Positions 17,456 through 25,896 of a stretch of DNA of 64,000 bases are shown here, in pieces; within the stretch, counting starts at the first letter, position 1; the number at the start of each line of letters is the position of its first letter. The notes beneath the pieces were generated by a model that made no database searches, was not told where the DNA came from, and saw only the letters and a program-made list of their open reading frames with translations. A program made the translations under genes and the position numbers. Source of the stretch: Sphingomonas sp. KRR8 (GTDB lineage: Bacteria > Pseudomonadota > Alphaproteobacteria > Sphingomonadales > Sphingomonadaceae); contig NZ_CP097462.1 of NCBI RefSeq assembly GCF_023559245.1, positions 310,001 to 374,000 of the forward strand, written 5' to 3'.

Positions 17456-18673
17456 GTGATCGAGGTCCGCGTCCCCGATGAGCAGGAGGGCACCAAGGCG
17501 GTGGTTCGCGCCTGGCTGAAACAGGTGGGGGAGACCGTCCGTGTCAATGACCCGCTGGTCGAGCTCGAAACCGACAAGGTTACGCAGGAAGTGCCTTCGC
17601 CGGCGGCAGGGGTGCTGAGCGAGATCTTGCTTGATACGGACGCGGAGGCCGTGCCGGGGGCGCTGCTGGGGATCATCAGCGATGCCCCGGCTCAGACCGG
17701 GGACCAGGCCGCAGCGCCGGCGGTGCGTCGGTCCGAAGAAAAGAGCGCAGCTGACGGCGCTTCTGGACCCCGGCCTGAGCGGGGGTACGAAGATCAAGAA
17801 ACCCGTTTTTCCCCGTCGGTGCGCCGGGCCCTCCTGCAGCATGACCTCGACCCCGCACGGATCGAGGGCACCGGCCGCGCTGGCCGGATCACGCGCGAGG
17901 ATGTCGACCGGGCGGTGGCGCAGGCGACCGTCAGCCACGTGGACGCTGGTGCAAAGGTTATGGCCCAGCCGCGCATTGCCGAGGCGAACTGGAGCGACAT
18001 TCCGCACGACCGGATGCGCCGCACCATCGCCGAGAACATGGTTCGTGCGGTCAGCGAGGCGCCGCATGTGACGGCGCTGTTCGAGGCCGATTTCGGCGCC
18101 ATTGCGGCCCACAAGGCGGCACTGGCGCAGGACGGGGTGAAGCTCAGCTACACCGCTTACCTGCTCAAGGCCGCCGCCGAAGCGATGGCGGTCGCGCCAG
18201 CGATCAACGGGCGATGGGCCGAGGACCGGATCGCGATTGCACCGAACGTCGACATTGGCGTCGGCACCGCCCTTGGTGAGAAGGGTCTTGTGGTGCCGGT
18301 GGTGCGCGATTGCGGTCGCCTCAGCGTTCAAGAGATTGGTGCGAGGTTGGACGAGCTTACCCGCAAGGCGCGCGAAGGCAGGCTGGAGCGCTCGGACGTC
18401 AGCGGGGGCAGCTTCACCATTTCCAATCATGGCGTGTCGGGCTCGCTGCTCGCCGCGCCGATCATCTTGCACCAGGGGCAGGCCGCGATCCTTGGCGTCG
18501 GCAAGCTGCAGAAGCGGGTGGTTGTTCGTGAGGTGGATGGCGCCGACGCGATCGCCATCCGACCGATGGCCTACGTCACGCTCACCATCGATCACCGGGT
18601 GGTGGACGGGCACCAGACCAACGCCTGGCTCACCCGCTTCGTCGAGCTGATCGAGGGTTGGCCCGCTCCGTAG
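17456..18673 (+). CDS. E2 dihydrolipoyl acyltransferase of the same complex
   Basis: A 405-residue protein. The lipoyl domain spans 1 to about 75, with lipoylated K41 in ELETDKVTQEV. A linker (77-112) is encoded by two inverted palindromic repeats. The peripheral subunit-binding domain covers about 116-155 (SPSVRRALLQHDLDP, GTGRAGRITREDV). The catalytic domain runs about 175-405 and ends with the active site H380/D384 in DHRVVDG. It starts with a GTG at 17456, five bases after E1. No E3 gene follows, so a shared lipoamide dehydrogenase elsewhere is presumed. It is the last gene of the paa operon. Confidence 0.92.
   Translation: MIEVRVPDEQEGTKAVVRAWLKQVGETVRVNDPLVELETDKVTQEVPSPAAGVLSEILLDTDAEAVPGALLGIISDAPAQTGDQAAAPAVRRSEEKSAADGASGPRPERGYEDQETRFSPSVRRALLQHDLDPARIEGTGRAGRITREDVDRAVAQATVSHVDAGAKVMAQPRIAEANWSDIPHDRMRRTIAENMVRAVSEAPHVTALFEADFGAIAAHKAALAQDGVKLSYTAYLLKAAAEAMAVAPAINGRWAEDRIAIAPNVDIGVGTALGEKGLVVPVVRDCGRLSVQEIGARLDELTRKAREGRLERSDVSGGSFTISNHGVSGSLLAAPIILHQGQAAILGVGKLQKRVVVREVDGADAIAIRPMAYVTLTIDHRVVDGHQTNAWLTRFVELIEGWPAP
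17685..17792. repeat. Pair of inverted REP-like palindromes inside the E2 coding sequence
   Basis: Copy 1 is CCCCGG-CTCAGA-CCGGGG at 17685-17702. Copy 2 is CCCCGGCCTGAGCGGGG at 17768-17784, flanked by CTTC (17760-17763) and GAAG (17789-17792). The reverse complement of copy 1 matches copy 2 as CTGG-W-CCCCGG-Y-CTGAGC, so they are head-to-head copies of one element about 58 bases apart. They are read in frame as the flexible E2 linker (about residues 77-112). Confidence 0.72.
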
Positions 18674-18684
18674 GCGTAACAACA

Positions 18685-18709
18685 GGAACGCCCCTCTTTC
18701 CGGCCCGTT
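18685..18709 (+). promoter_or_regulatory. EcfG-type (general stress response) promoter
   Basis: GGAAC at 18685-18689, 16 bases, then CGTT at 18706-18709. This is an exact match to the alphaproteobacterial sigma-EcfG consensus GGAAC-N16/17-CGTT. It lies 27 bases before the SRPBCC start and heads the operon 18737-22578. Confidence 0.78.
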
Positions 18710-18736
18710 GGCGTGGCAGGACAGGAGAGTCGTTCC

Positions 18737-19489
18737 ATGGCAGACGGCAGTGACGAGCGGCGCGACACGGCGCGACCACGCAATTCGCAATCGAACCGGC
18801 GCGGGAGCGGACAGAGCGAAAGCTCCAACCGCGCGCTGATTGGCTTGGGCCTGGGACTTGCCACCGCAGGCGCGGCGGCGTTCTTCTTTGCCAAGGCCCG
18901 GGAAGACGATGTTGGCGACGGACCGCTCTTGAGCGATGCGCCCGACCATGTCCTGCGCGGCAAGGCGCTCCGGAACGCCCGCAACACGGAGCCTGGCACC
19001 GCGCTAGTCGGCCGCACGGTGACGGTGAACAAGCCCAAGCAGGAGCTCTACCAGGTGTGGCGCGACTTCACGCGCTTCCCTGAGTTCATGGACAATGTGC
19101 GCGAGATCCGGCGGCTGGACGACAAGGTCTCCGAGTGGATCATCGAGGCGCCGGCCGGGGCGACCGTAAGCGTCAAGACGCGCATCATCGAGGATGAGCC
19201 CGGCACCACCATCGCCTGGGTCAGCGAGCCCGACAGCCAGATCGAAACGTCCGGGCGGGTCGAGTTCGCCGATGCGCCTCCGGGGCGCGGCACCTATGTT
19301 CGGCTGGTGATGCGCTACACGCCGCCGGCCGGCACCATCGGCCGGCTCGCCGCCAAGGTCCTGCAACGCGAACCGCAGGTTCAGGCCCGGCGCGACCTCC
19401 ACCGCTTCAAATCGCTGATGGAAACCGGCGAGGTCGCGGTCAACGCGTCCCCGTCGGGCCGCAAGTCGGAATCGCGCACCGAGGCTTGA
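18737..19489 (+). CDS. SRPBCC-family (polyketide cyclase/Coq10-like) protein with N-terminal membrane anchor
   Basis: A 250-residue protein. A polar, Arg/Ser-rich head of about 30 residues precedes one hydrophobic segment ([19 protein letters not shown]). From about residue 90 an SRPBCC domain begins ([33 protein letters not shown]), the pattern of cyclase/dehydrase stress proteins. ATG 18737 is preferred over a GTG at 18713 because AGGAGA stands 8 bases before it. It is the first gene of the EcfG-type operon with an ADH, SDR and permease. Its ligand is unknown. Confidence 0.82.
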   Translation: MADGSDERRDTARPRNSQSNRRGSGQSESSNRALIGLGLGLATAGAAAFFFAKAREDDVGDGPLLSDAPDHVLRGKALRNARNTEPGTALVGRTVTVNKPKQELYQVWRDFTRFPEFMDNVREIRRLDDKVSEWIIEAPAGATVSVKTRIIEDEPGTTIAWVSEPDSQIETSGRVEFADAPPGRGTYVRLVMRYTPPAGTIGRLAAKVLQREPQVQARRDLHRFKSLMETGEVAVNASPSGRKSESRTEA

Positions 19490-19505
19490 GTTTAGGAGTT
19501 TTCAC

Positions 19506-20732
19506 ATGCGTGCATTGACCTGGCACGGCCGCCACGACGTTCGCGTGGACACCGTTCCCGACCCTGAGATCGTGAACCCGCGGGACGCGATCATCAAGGT
19601 GACGTCCACCGCCATCTGCGGCTCCGACCTCCACCTTTACGACGCCTACATCCCAACGCTCCGTGCCGGCGACGTCCTCGGCCACGAGTTCATGGGCGAA
19701 GTGGTCGAGGTCGGGCCCAAGTCGACCCTCAAGAAGGGGCAGCGCGTAGTGGTGCCGTTCACCATTAGCTGTGGCAACTGCTTCTTCTGCGAAAAGCAGC
19801 AGTTCAGCGCCTGCGACAACTCGAACCCGGCCGAGACCTCGGACGCGTCCGAGACGCTGATGGGCCACGCTATGGGCGCGGCATTCGGCTATGCCCACCT
19901 CACCGGCGGCTATGCCGGCGGGCAGGCGGAATATGTCCGCGTGCCGTATAGCGATGTTGGTCCGCTGGTGATCCCTGATGGGCTGGAGGACGATCAGGTG
20001 CTGTTCCTGTCGGACATCCTGCCGACCGGCTATCAGGGCGCGGTCAATGCCGACATCGAGCCCGGCGATACCGTGGCGGTGTTCGGCTGCGGCCCGGTTG
20101 GGCTATTCGCCATCCAATCGGCCTTCCTGCTCGGCGCGCACCGGGTGATCGCGATCGACCATTATCCCAACCGGCTGAAGCTGGCGAAGGAGAAGGGCGC
20201 CGACATCCTCGACTATCGCGAGGTCAACGTCCTCGAAGCACTCAAGGAGATGACCGGGGGGATCGGGCCCGACGCGGTGATCGACTGCGTCGGCATGGAA
20301 AGCCACGGGCTTGCCATCGACAACGTGATGGACACGGTGAAGGCGCACACCTTCCTTGGCACTGATCGACCGCACGCGCTCCGCCAGATGATCATCGCCT
20401 GCCGCAAGGGTGGCCGCCTCTCGATCCCCGGCGTGTACGGCGGGTTCGTGGATAAATTCCCGATCGGCGCGCTGATGGAGAAGGGGCTGCAGGTGAAGAG
20501 CGGTCAGACCCACATGCAGAAGTGGATGAAGCCGCTGCTCGAACACATCCAGAAGGGCGAGATCGACACCACCTGGTTCATCTCGCATCGCGCGCCATTG
20601 GAGCAGGCGGCCGAGATGTACCGGCACTGGCACGACGAGCAGAACACCTACACCAAGATCGTTCTGAAGCCCGAGATGGCCAAGCAGCCGTCTGCCGCGA
20701 AGGCTCCAGCCAGCGTCAGCGAACCCGCGTAA
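19506..20732 (+). CDS. Zinc-dependent alcohol/formaldehyde-dehydrogenase-like MDR protein
   Basis: A 408-residue medium-chain dehydrogenase. Catalytic-zinc residues appear in ICGSDLH and LGHEFMGEV. The structural-zinc cluster is [15 protein letters not shown], and the Rossmann motif is [11 protein letters not shown]. The long insertion and overall length resemble glutathione-independent formaldehyde dehydrogenases and related stress-induced ADHs. TAGGAG precedes the ATG at 19506. It follows the SRPBCC gene by 16 bases and precedes the SDR by 12. In other sphingomonads similar genes belong to the general stress regulon; the substrate here is not defined. Confidence 0.87.
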   Translation: MRALTWHGRHDVRVDTVPDPEIVNPRDAIIKVTSTAICGSDLHLYDAYIPTLRAGDVLGHEFMGEVVEVGPKSTLKKGQRVVVPFTISCGNCFFCEKQQFSACDNSNPAETSDASETLMGHAMGAAFGYAHLTGGYAGGQAEYVRVPYSDVGPLVIPDGLEDDQVLFLSDILPTGYQGAVNADIEPGDTVAVFGCGPVGLFAIQSAFLLGAHRVIAIDHYPNRLKLAKEKGADILDYREVNVLEALKEMTGGIGPDAVIDCVGMESHGLAIDNVMDTVKAHTFLGTDRPHALRQMIIACRKGGRLSIPGVYGGFVDKFPIGALMEKGLQVKSGQTHMQKWMKPLLEHIQKGEIDTTWFISHRAPLEQAAEMYRHWHDEQNTYTKIVLKPEMAKQPSAAKAPASVSEPA

Positions 20733-20744
20733 GGAGTATATCAC

Positions 20745-21521
20745 ATGGCTAATAAGCTAGCCGTCGTCACCGGTGCCTCGTCCGGCATCGGCCTCGAACT
20801 CGCTCGCTTGGCAGCGGGCGAAGGCTATGACCTGATCGTCGCGGCCGACACGCCATTCGTGGATGCGGCAGCGGGTCTCAAGGACCTGGGCGTGAACTTC
20901 GAGCAGATCGAAGCGGACCTCGCGACCGAGCAGGGCGTCAACCAGCTGATCCAGCGCATCGGCGACCGGCAGGTGGACGTCCTGGCTGCCAACGCGGGGC
21001 ACGGCTTGGGTCACGCTTTCCTCGACCAGCAGCCGCGCGACTGGCAGCATGTGATTGAGACCAACATCACGGGCACGCTGCTGCTGATTCAGCCGCTGGC
21101 GAAGAAGATGGTGGCACGCGGCGAGGGCAAGATCCTCATCACCGGCTCCATCGCCGGGCATCTCGCCGGTTCGTTCCAAGCGGTCTATAACGGCACCAAG
21201 GCGTTCGTGGACAGCTTCGCTGCAGCGCTGAACAATGAGCTCAAGGACACCGGCGTGACCGTCACCTGCCTGAAGCCCGGCGCGACCGACACCGAGTTCT
21301 TCGAGCGGGCCGACCTGGGGGATACCAAGGTGGGGCAGGCCAAGAAGGACGATCCCGCCGAGGTCGCAAAGACCGGCTGGGAAGCGATGAAGGACGGCAG
21401 GCAGAGCGTGGTCTACGGGCTCAAGAACAAGGCGCAGGTGCTGGCCTCCGGCGTGCTGCCGGAAAGTGTCACCGCTGTCCTACACCGCGGGCAAGCCGAG
21501 CCAGGCAGCGGCAAGGAGTGA
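20745..21521 (+). CDS. SDR-family oxidoreductase
   Basis: A 258-residue classical short-chain dehydrogenase: TGASSGIG (9-16), NAGHG near residue 84, GSIAG, and the catalytic YNGTKAF. The segment AADTPFVDAAAGL after the second strand is unlike NADP-binding SDRs with a basic residue there and suggests NAD. AAGGAG lies at the start codon region. It is the third gene of the stress operon and is followed 28 bases later by the AI-2E-type permease. Substrate unknown. Confidence 0.88.
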   Translation: MANKLAVVTGASSGIGLELARLAAGEGYDLIVAADTPFVDAAAGLKDLGVNFEQIEADLATEQGVNQLIQRIGDRQVDVLAANAGHGLGHAFLDQQPRDWQHVIETNITGTLLLIQPLAKKMVARGEGKILITGSIAGHLAGSFQAVYNGTKAFVDSFAAALNNELKDTGVTVTCLKPGATDTEFFERADLGDTKVGQAKKDDPAEVAKTGWEAMKDGRQSVVYGLKNKAQVLASGVLPESVTAVLHRGQAEPGSGKE

Positions 21522-21549
21522 GCCCCCGGCGCCTGAAAATCGAGGCGCG

Positions 21550-22578
21550 ATGAGCGACGCCGTCTTTGTCCGGCGGACGCTGATCGTCCTGGCGCTCACC
21601 GCGCTTCTGTTCCTGCTGTGGACCCTGCGCGACGTATTGCTGCTGGTGTTTGGAGCGGTGGTGTTCGCCACCCTGTTCCAGGCGCTGGCCGGCCAGTACA
21701 AGCGCATCGGGATCAAGCGGGACGGCTTGGCGCTGGCCTTGTCCGTGCTGACTATCCTGGCCGTGTTCGGCGGCGGCGTGTGGCTTTTCGGCGCCCAAGT
21801 GATGAGCCAGGCGGAGGGCCTCAGCCAGGCCGTGCCCAAGGCGTGGGCATCCCTGCAGCAGCGGCTTGCGGGATTCGGAATTCCCGCACCGGCCAAGCTT
21901 GGCAGCGGCGGCATGTTCGGGAGCCTGACGGGCAATCTTCCCGGCTTCGTGATGTCGCTGGGCGGCGGCCTTGCCGACGGACTGCTGGTGGTGGTCGGAG
22001 GCATCTTCATCGCGGCCTCACCCCGCTTTTATGGCAGAGGTGCGCTCAAGCTTTTCCCCGCCGAGCGGCGTGAGTTAGTCGGTGACGCGATGGCCGACAG
22101 CGGACGGGCACTTCAGCTGTGGCTGAAGGCGCAGCTGGTGGCGATGGTCGTCATCGGTGTGCTCACCGGTGTGGGTCTGTGGCTGCTGGGCGTGCCTGGT
22201 CCGCTGGCGCTCGGCGTTCTCGCCGGGCTGCTTGAGTTCATTCCGTTCGCCGGACCCATTCTGTCAGCGCTGCCCGCCATCCTTATCGCTCTCGCCATCG
22301 ACCCGCAGCTCGCGTTGTGGACGGTGCTGCTTTACGTGGGCATCCAGCACATCGAAGGCTATGCGCTGCAGCCGATCATCCAGAGCTGGGCGGTCGAGAT
22401 CCCGGGCGCGGTGCTGCTGTTTGCGCTGCTCGCCTTTGGCGCCTTGTTCGGGCCCATGGGTGTCATCTTCGCGGCGCCACTGACGGTGGTCGTGTTCGTG
22501 ATGGTGAAGCGGCTCTATGTGCAGGAGGCGCTCGACACGCCGACGGAGATCCCTGGCGCGCAAACGGCGGACGGGTGA
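21550..22578 (+). CDS. AI-2E (PerM/TqsA) family permease
   Basis: A 342-residue membrane protein with about seven hydrophobic segments. It begins with VRRTLIVLALTALLFLLWTL and carries the family block LLEFIPFAGPILSALPAILIA followed by QHIEGYALQPII. The family includes TqsA and PerM-type transporters whose substrates vary; few transport AI-2 itself. ATG 21550 is chosen because the longer frame runs through the SDR gene. It is the last gene of the EcfG-type operon and converges on the MFS gene with a 6-base gap. Confidence 0.86.
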   Translation: MSDAVFVRRTLIVLALTALLFLLWTLRDVLLLVFGAVVFATLFQALAGQYKRIGIKRDGLALALSVLTILAVFGGGVWLFGAQVMSQAEGLSQAVPKAWASLQQRLAGFGIPAPAKLGSGGMFGSLTGNLPGFVMSLGGGLADGLLVVVGGIFIAASPRFYGRGALKLFPAERRELVGDAMADSGRALQLWLKAQLVAMVVIGVLTGVGLWLLGVPGPLALGVLAGLLEFIPFAGPILSALPAILIALAIDPQLALWTVLLYVGIQHIEGYALQPIIQSWAVEIPGAVLLFALLAFGALFGPMGVIFAAPLTVVVFVMVKRLYVQEALDTPTEIPGAQTADG

Positions 22579-22584
22579 GGCTGC

Positions 22585-24123
22585 TTATCCGGCCTCGAGT
22601 TCGCCAAGCGTCCTGCCGCGGGTTTCGCGGCCCAGCCAGGCGATCATGCCCGCGGTAATCGCCGTCGGGATGATCAGCGTCACTGCCGCGCCGACTAGGG
22701 TGGGGATGAAGCCCGCAAGCGCGGCGACCTGCACCGCGACACCGCCGAACTTGCTGCTGCCGGCGACCAGCCCAGTCGCGCGGCCGCGCCGGCCCAACGT
22801 GGTGTTCTCGGCAGCGTAGGGCAGCAGAACCGCGATCGTGCCGTTCGTGCCGACGATCAGCAAGGCGATCACCGTGATGAGTAGCGGCTGGAAGGACAGC
22901 AGGCTGGCGGGGAGCAAGGCGCCGACGAGCCCGACCAAGGTGACAAGGATGGTGGCGACCAGGGTCCATTTGCTGCTCAACCGCGCGTAGCATAGCGCCG
23001 CGATGGCGACGGTCGGCAGTGCAAGCAGCGACGACTTGGCGAGGATGCCGGTTGCGATATCCGCGCTGAAACCGCGCGTCCGCAGGTCGCTTGGCAGCCA
23101 CAGCAGAAGGCCGAAATTGACGAGGCTCCAGCACAGGGCCGTGACGATCAGTGCGGCGTTCAATTGGCGGTGACCGGACGGGGAGGGCAGGTCCGCAGGG
23201 GCCGCGGCGCGGGGACGGGATTCCAGCCCGAACCGGCGCTGCATGCGCTGCAATTCCGCGGTCCGACCCTGCTCTGCGAGGAAGCGTGGGGTCTCGGGAA
23301 TGAAGCGGGCGAGGGCGAGCAGGAGCAGCCCCGTCGGGAAGCCCTGCAGCCACAGCACCCGCCAGCCGTACGTCGGCTCGAACGCGTGGGCGGCGCCGCT
23401 CGCGGCAAGGTATCCGCCGACCAGACCAAAGCCTCCAACCAGCACCAGCACCCAGCTTCGGTGGCGGGGCGGCATGACTTCCGTGAGCAGGGTGTACACG
23501 ACCGGCAGCATGCCGCCCGCGGAGCTGCCCATCAGGAAACACATCACGAGGTTCCAGCCGAAGGTCGGCATTGCGCCGCAGATGGCGGTCGCCGCGAACA
23601 GGATGGTCGAGAGCAGGATCGAAACGCGACGGCCGTAGACGTCGGCCAGCCAGCCCCACAGTAGCGACCCGACCGTGGTGCCGGTCAGTGCCACCAGCGG
23701 CAGCAGGGCGGCGGTCGACTGGGTGATGCCATATTCCGCGCGCAGGCCGGGCAGTACGAAGCCAAGGGTCGCCGGCTTCATCACGTCGATCACCAGGCCG
23801 AGGGTCAGCACCAGCAGCACTGCGACATGCCATCGGTTGAGCGGAAGGTCGTCGCGCGCCTCATAATCGGTACCCGCGCTATCGGCATGCCGGGGATGGC
23901 GGGCGGGAACCGCGCCCCAGCAGGCGAGCGGCACGCCAAGGGCGATCGCGGCCATGCCGACCAGCATCTCGGGATCGGTGGGCATCTGCGAGAAATGACT
24001 GCCCATGCGGTGCGCCATCGCCAGCATCGGCAGGTGAAGCAGCACGCCGACGCTGATCAGCGCGCAGCCGAGCCAAAACCAGCGTCCGCGCTCACCGATG
24101 ATCGATGTGTTGGTGTCCCCCAT
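22585..24123 (-). CDS. MFS transporter, sugar/aromatic-acid:H+ symporter type
   Basis: A 512-residue permease. The first 90 residues form two extra hydrophobic segments and a polar linker. The MFS core begins about residue 97, with the A-motif GWLADVYGRRVS between helices 2 and 3, ETPRFLAEQGR after helix 6 and a second basic loop near GRRGRA. The PETPRFL motif and the VMKPATLGFVLPGL start suggest the SV2/aromatic-acid symporter branch. It lies alone, convergent with the stress operon, so its substrate cannot be read from context. Confidence 0.8.
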   Translation of the reverse strand: MGDTNTSIIGERGRWFWLGCALISVGVLLHLPMLAMAHRMGSHFSQMPTDPEMLVGMAAIALGVPLACWGAVPARHPRHADSAGTDYEARDDLPLNRWHVAVLLVLTLGLVIDVMKPATLGFVLPGLRAEYGITQSTAALLPLVALTGTTVGSLLWGWLADVYGRRVSILLSTILFAATAICGAMPTFGWNLVMCFLMGSSAGGMLPVVYTLLTEVMPPRHRSWVLVLVGGFGLVGGYLAASGAAHAFEPTYGWRVLWLQGFPTGLLLLALARFIPETPRFLAEQGRTAELQRMQRRFGLESRPRAAAPADLPSPSGHRQLNAALIVTALCWSLVNFGLLLWLPSDLRTRGFSADIATGILAKSSLLALPTVAIAALCYARLSSKWTLVATILVTLVGLVGALLPASLLSFQPLLITVIALLIVGTNGTIAVLLPYAAENTTLGRRGRATGLVAGSSKFGGVAVQVAALAGFIPTLVGAAVTLIIPTAITAGMIAWLGRETRGRTLGELEAG

Positions 24124-24214
24124 GCGGGCGCCTTAGTGAGGGACCACCGCCGCAACAAGCTGGCCCGCGCATTTTCGATCGTTCCGCCATTCCCACGAAG
24201 CGAGCCTTAGGAAC

Positions 24215-24889
24215 TCAGCTTTCCTTTGCAGTGGCGACGGCGGCCATCAACGCTGCTGTCAAGCGGGAGCAATCGGCGCCGGCGAATGGGAAGGTTCCGG
24301 TAAGAGCGCTCCTGACATCGGGCGTCAGCGCCTGCTGGAGCTGACGTCGGGCCCGGAACAGGCGCGATTTCACGGTGGCGGCGGGAATGCTCAGGGCCTC
24401 GGACGTTTCCTCGACTGACAAGCCTTCCACGTCGCGCAGTACGAATGCCGTCCGATAGACAGTGGGAAGCGCCGCGACCGCGCGTTCGAGCAATGCGCGC
24501 AGCTGCTCGCGGGCGAGGGCGGCGTCCGGGCTGTCGTCCACCCGATGCTCGTCCAGCATGATCACGCCTCTCTCCTCGAGCTCAGTTCGCCGCCGATTCG
24601 CTGCGCGCAGCCGACTGAGCGCCTCGTTGATCACGATGCGGGTGAGCCAGGTGGACAGTGACGAGCGCCCTTCGAATCTGTCCAGCGAAGCAAAGGCGTT
24701 GAGATAAGCGGACTGGACCGCGTCTTCTGCCTCCGCGCGATCCTTCAGAATGCTCCACGCCGCGCGGAACAGCCGCTGGTTGTTGGCGCTCGCCAATTCC
24801 CGAATGGCCGCATGGTCACCCGCTGCACAGCGTCTCGCCAATGCCAGGTCGTCCTGGGCAGCGACCATTTGGACCGTGGCATTCCTCAT
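24215..24889 (-). CDS. ECF-family RNA polymerase sigma factor
   Basis: A 224-residue protein (217 if translation starts at the internal Met8). Region 2 is seen in DAVQSAYLNAFASLDRFEGRSSLSTWLTRIVINEALS. Region 4 is seen in LPTVYRTAFVLRDVEGLSVEETSEALSIPAATVKSRLFRARRQL, quoted here as continuous blocks of the family rather than one string. A C-terminal extension of about 35 residues carries FPFAGADCSRL with a single cysteine. The gene overlaps the cupredoxin gene by an ATGA junction and is the last of three. No anti-sigma factor gene is adjacent, which is unusual for this class. Confidence 0.9.
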   Translation of the reverse strand: MRNATVQMVAAQDDLALARRCAAGDHAAIRELASANNQRLFRAAWSILKDRAEAEDAVQSAYLNAFASLDRFEGRSSLSTWLTRIVINEALSRLRAANRRRTELEERGVIMLDEHRVDDSPDAALAREQLRALLERAVAALPTVYRTAFVLRDVEGLSVEETSEALSIPAATVKSRLFRARRQLQQALTPDVRSALTGTFPFAGADCSRLTAALMAAVATAKES

Positions 24890-25206
24890 TGGACGGTCAG
24901 CTTCCCCTTCATGCCGGGATGGTATTTGCAGATGAACGCGAACTGCCCGGCCCTTGTGAGGCGCATGTTCCGCTGAGCGCCCGGCGGGAGGCCTATATCG
25001 AAATGACCGCTGGACGTCGCACTGTGCAGGAACAGGTCGCGATTGACCCAGCGAACGGTGTCACCGACGTGCAGGCCTGCCGGGATCGTCCCGAACGCAA
25101 GCTTGTCGACGATCACCGTCACTGTCCGGGGTGCCGACTTCGCGCCCGCCGGAGCCGCGGCGGCGATTGTAATGAGCAGGGCTCCGGCAAGGCGCGCGCA
25201 CCTCAC
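24886..25206 (-). CDS. Exported cupredoxin (amicyanin/plastocyanin-like)
   Basis: A 106-residue protein with a signal peptide (CARLAGALLITIAAAAPAGA). The mature part is a single cupredoxin fold with possible type-1 copper ligands: His in DLFLHSAT, then Cys and His in FICKYHPGM, with Met three residues later. That C-x2-H-x2-M spacing fits amicyanin-like proteins. It starts with GTG at 25204-25206, overlapping the DUF4142 stop, and its own stop overlaps the sigma-factor ATG. The three are therefore strictly co-translated. A periplasmic electron-transfer or copper-sensing role is an inference. Confidence 0.85.
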   Translation of the reverse strand: MRCARLAGALLITIAAAAPAGAKSAPRTVTVIVDKLAFGTIPAGLHVGDTVRWVNRDLFLHSATSSGHFDIGLPPGAQRNMRLTRAGQFAFICKYHPGMKGKLTVQ

Positions 25207-25724
25207 TTGAGGGCCGCCTGGAGCTGTTCCGCATGCTGCTGATGCTCACGGAAGAGAGTGAGGCCGGTTTGCAGCAGGCTCTTGAGTTCGGCGTTGTTCG
25301 CCGACGGGATCAGCGTGTCCGCCAGCGCGCCGTTGACGGTCTTGTGATAGCCCACTTCGCTGGCGACATAGGCCCGGTCGAACTGGCGCCCATGCAGGTG
25401 GGACAGGCGTGCAAGGGTGGCGGACGCCTGCTTGCTCAAGCCTGCGCTGGTCGGGTTCGCTTCGGGTGTCACGTGCAGCTTCTTCACCAGCGCCAGCGCC
25501 TTGTCGTTCACCGCCGTATGATCCCGCACCATTTCCTGGGCGAAGCTGCGAACGGCCTTGTTGTGCGAGCGGACGAGCGCCTGCTTGGCGGCGGCAATGT
25601 CGATAGTGCCCGCTGTGTAGGCGATATGCGCGATCTGCGGGTCCGTTGGACCGCCAGCGTAAGCCGCAGCGCCGCCGCCGATAAGCAAGGCCGAGGCAGC
25701 AGCAATCCGAAGTGACGTCGTCAT
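25203..25724 (-). CDS. Exported DUF4142 protein
   Basis: A 173-residue secreted helical protein. The signal peptide is SLRIAAASALLIGGGAAAYA. The mature part has the ferritin-like DUF4142 pattern: AYTAGTIDIAAAKQAL, SHNKAVRSFAQEMVRDH, then EVGYHKTVNGAL and HQQHAEQLQAAL. Several His/Glu/Asp residues are in positions that could bind metal in a four-helix bundle. It is the first gene of the DUF4142-cupredoxin-sigma unit. The family's function is unknown. Confidence 0.85.
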   Translation of the reverse strand: MTTSLRIAAASALLIGGGAAAYAGGPTDPQIAHIAYTAGTIDIAAAKQALVRSHNKAVRSFAQEMVRDHTAVNDKALALVKKLHVTPEANPTSAGLSKQASATLARLSHLHGRQFDRAYVASEVGYHKTVNGALADTLIPSANNAELKSLLQTGLTLFREHQQHAEQLQAALK

Positions 25725-25836
25725 CTTTTTCGATCCTTCATCCAGTCCGGAGCGGGTTGCTCGTCCGTTGGAGAGAAAATCCGGAAAAAGGTTCCTGAGA
25801 GCTTGAACAACAGCCGGGATGGTCGAGAGGAAAGGG

Positions 25837-25882
25837 AAAAAGGCGGGTGTGAGAGCCAGGGGGAGTGCCTCCGTGCCCTGGC
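25837..25882 (-). terminator. Probable terminator after the DUF1259 gene
   Basis: GCCAGGG (25855-25861) pairs with CCCTGGC (25876-25882). Read on the minus strand the stem is followed, 13 bases on, by five T (AAAAA at 25837-25841 on the plus strand). The T run is rather distant, so this is moderate evidence. Confidence 0.4.
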
Positions 25883-25896
25883 GCCCCGGCGATGAC

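Noticed and set aside
17685..17792. Inverted repeats in E2 as insertion-sequence ends
   Set aside because: No transposase lies between them and the reading frame is intact; they are short palindromes of repeat type.
5784..18673. Absence of paaK, paaF, paaH, paaJ as pathway loss
   Set aside because: These genes may be elsewhere in the genome; a 64-kb window cannot show loss.
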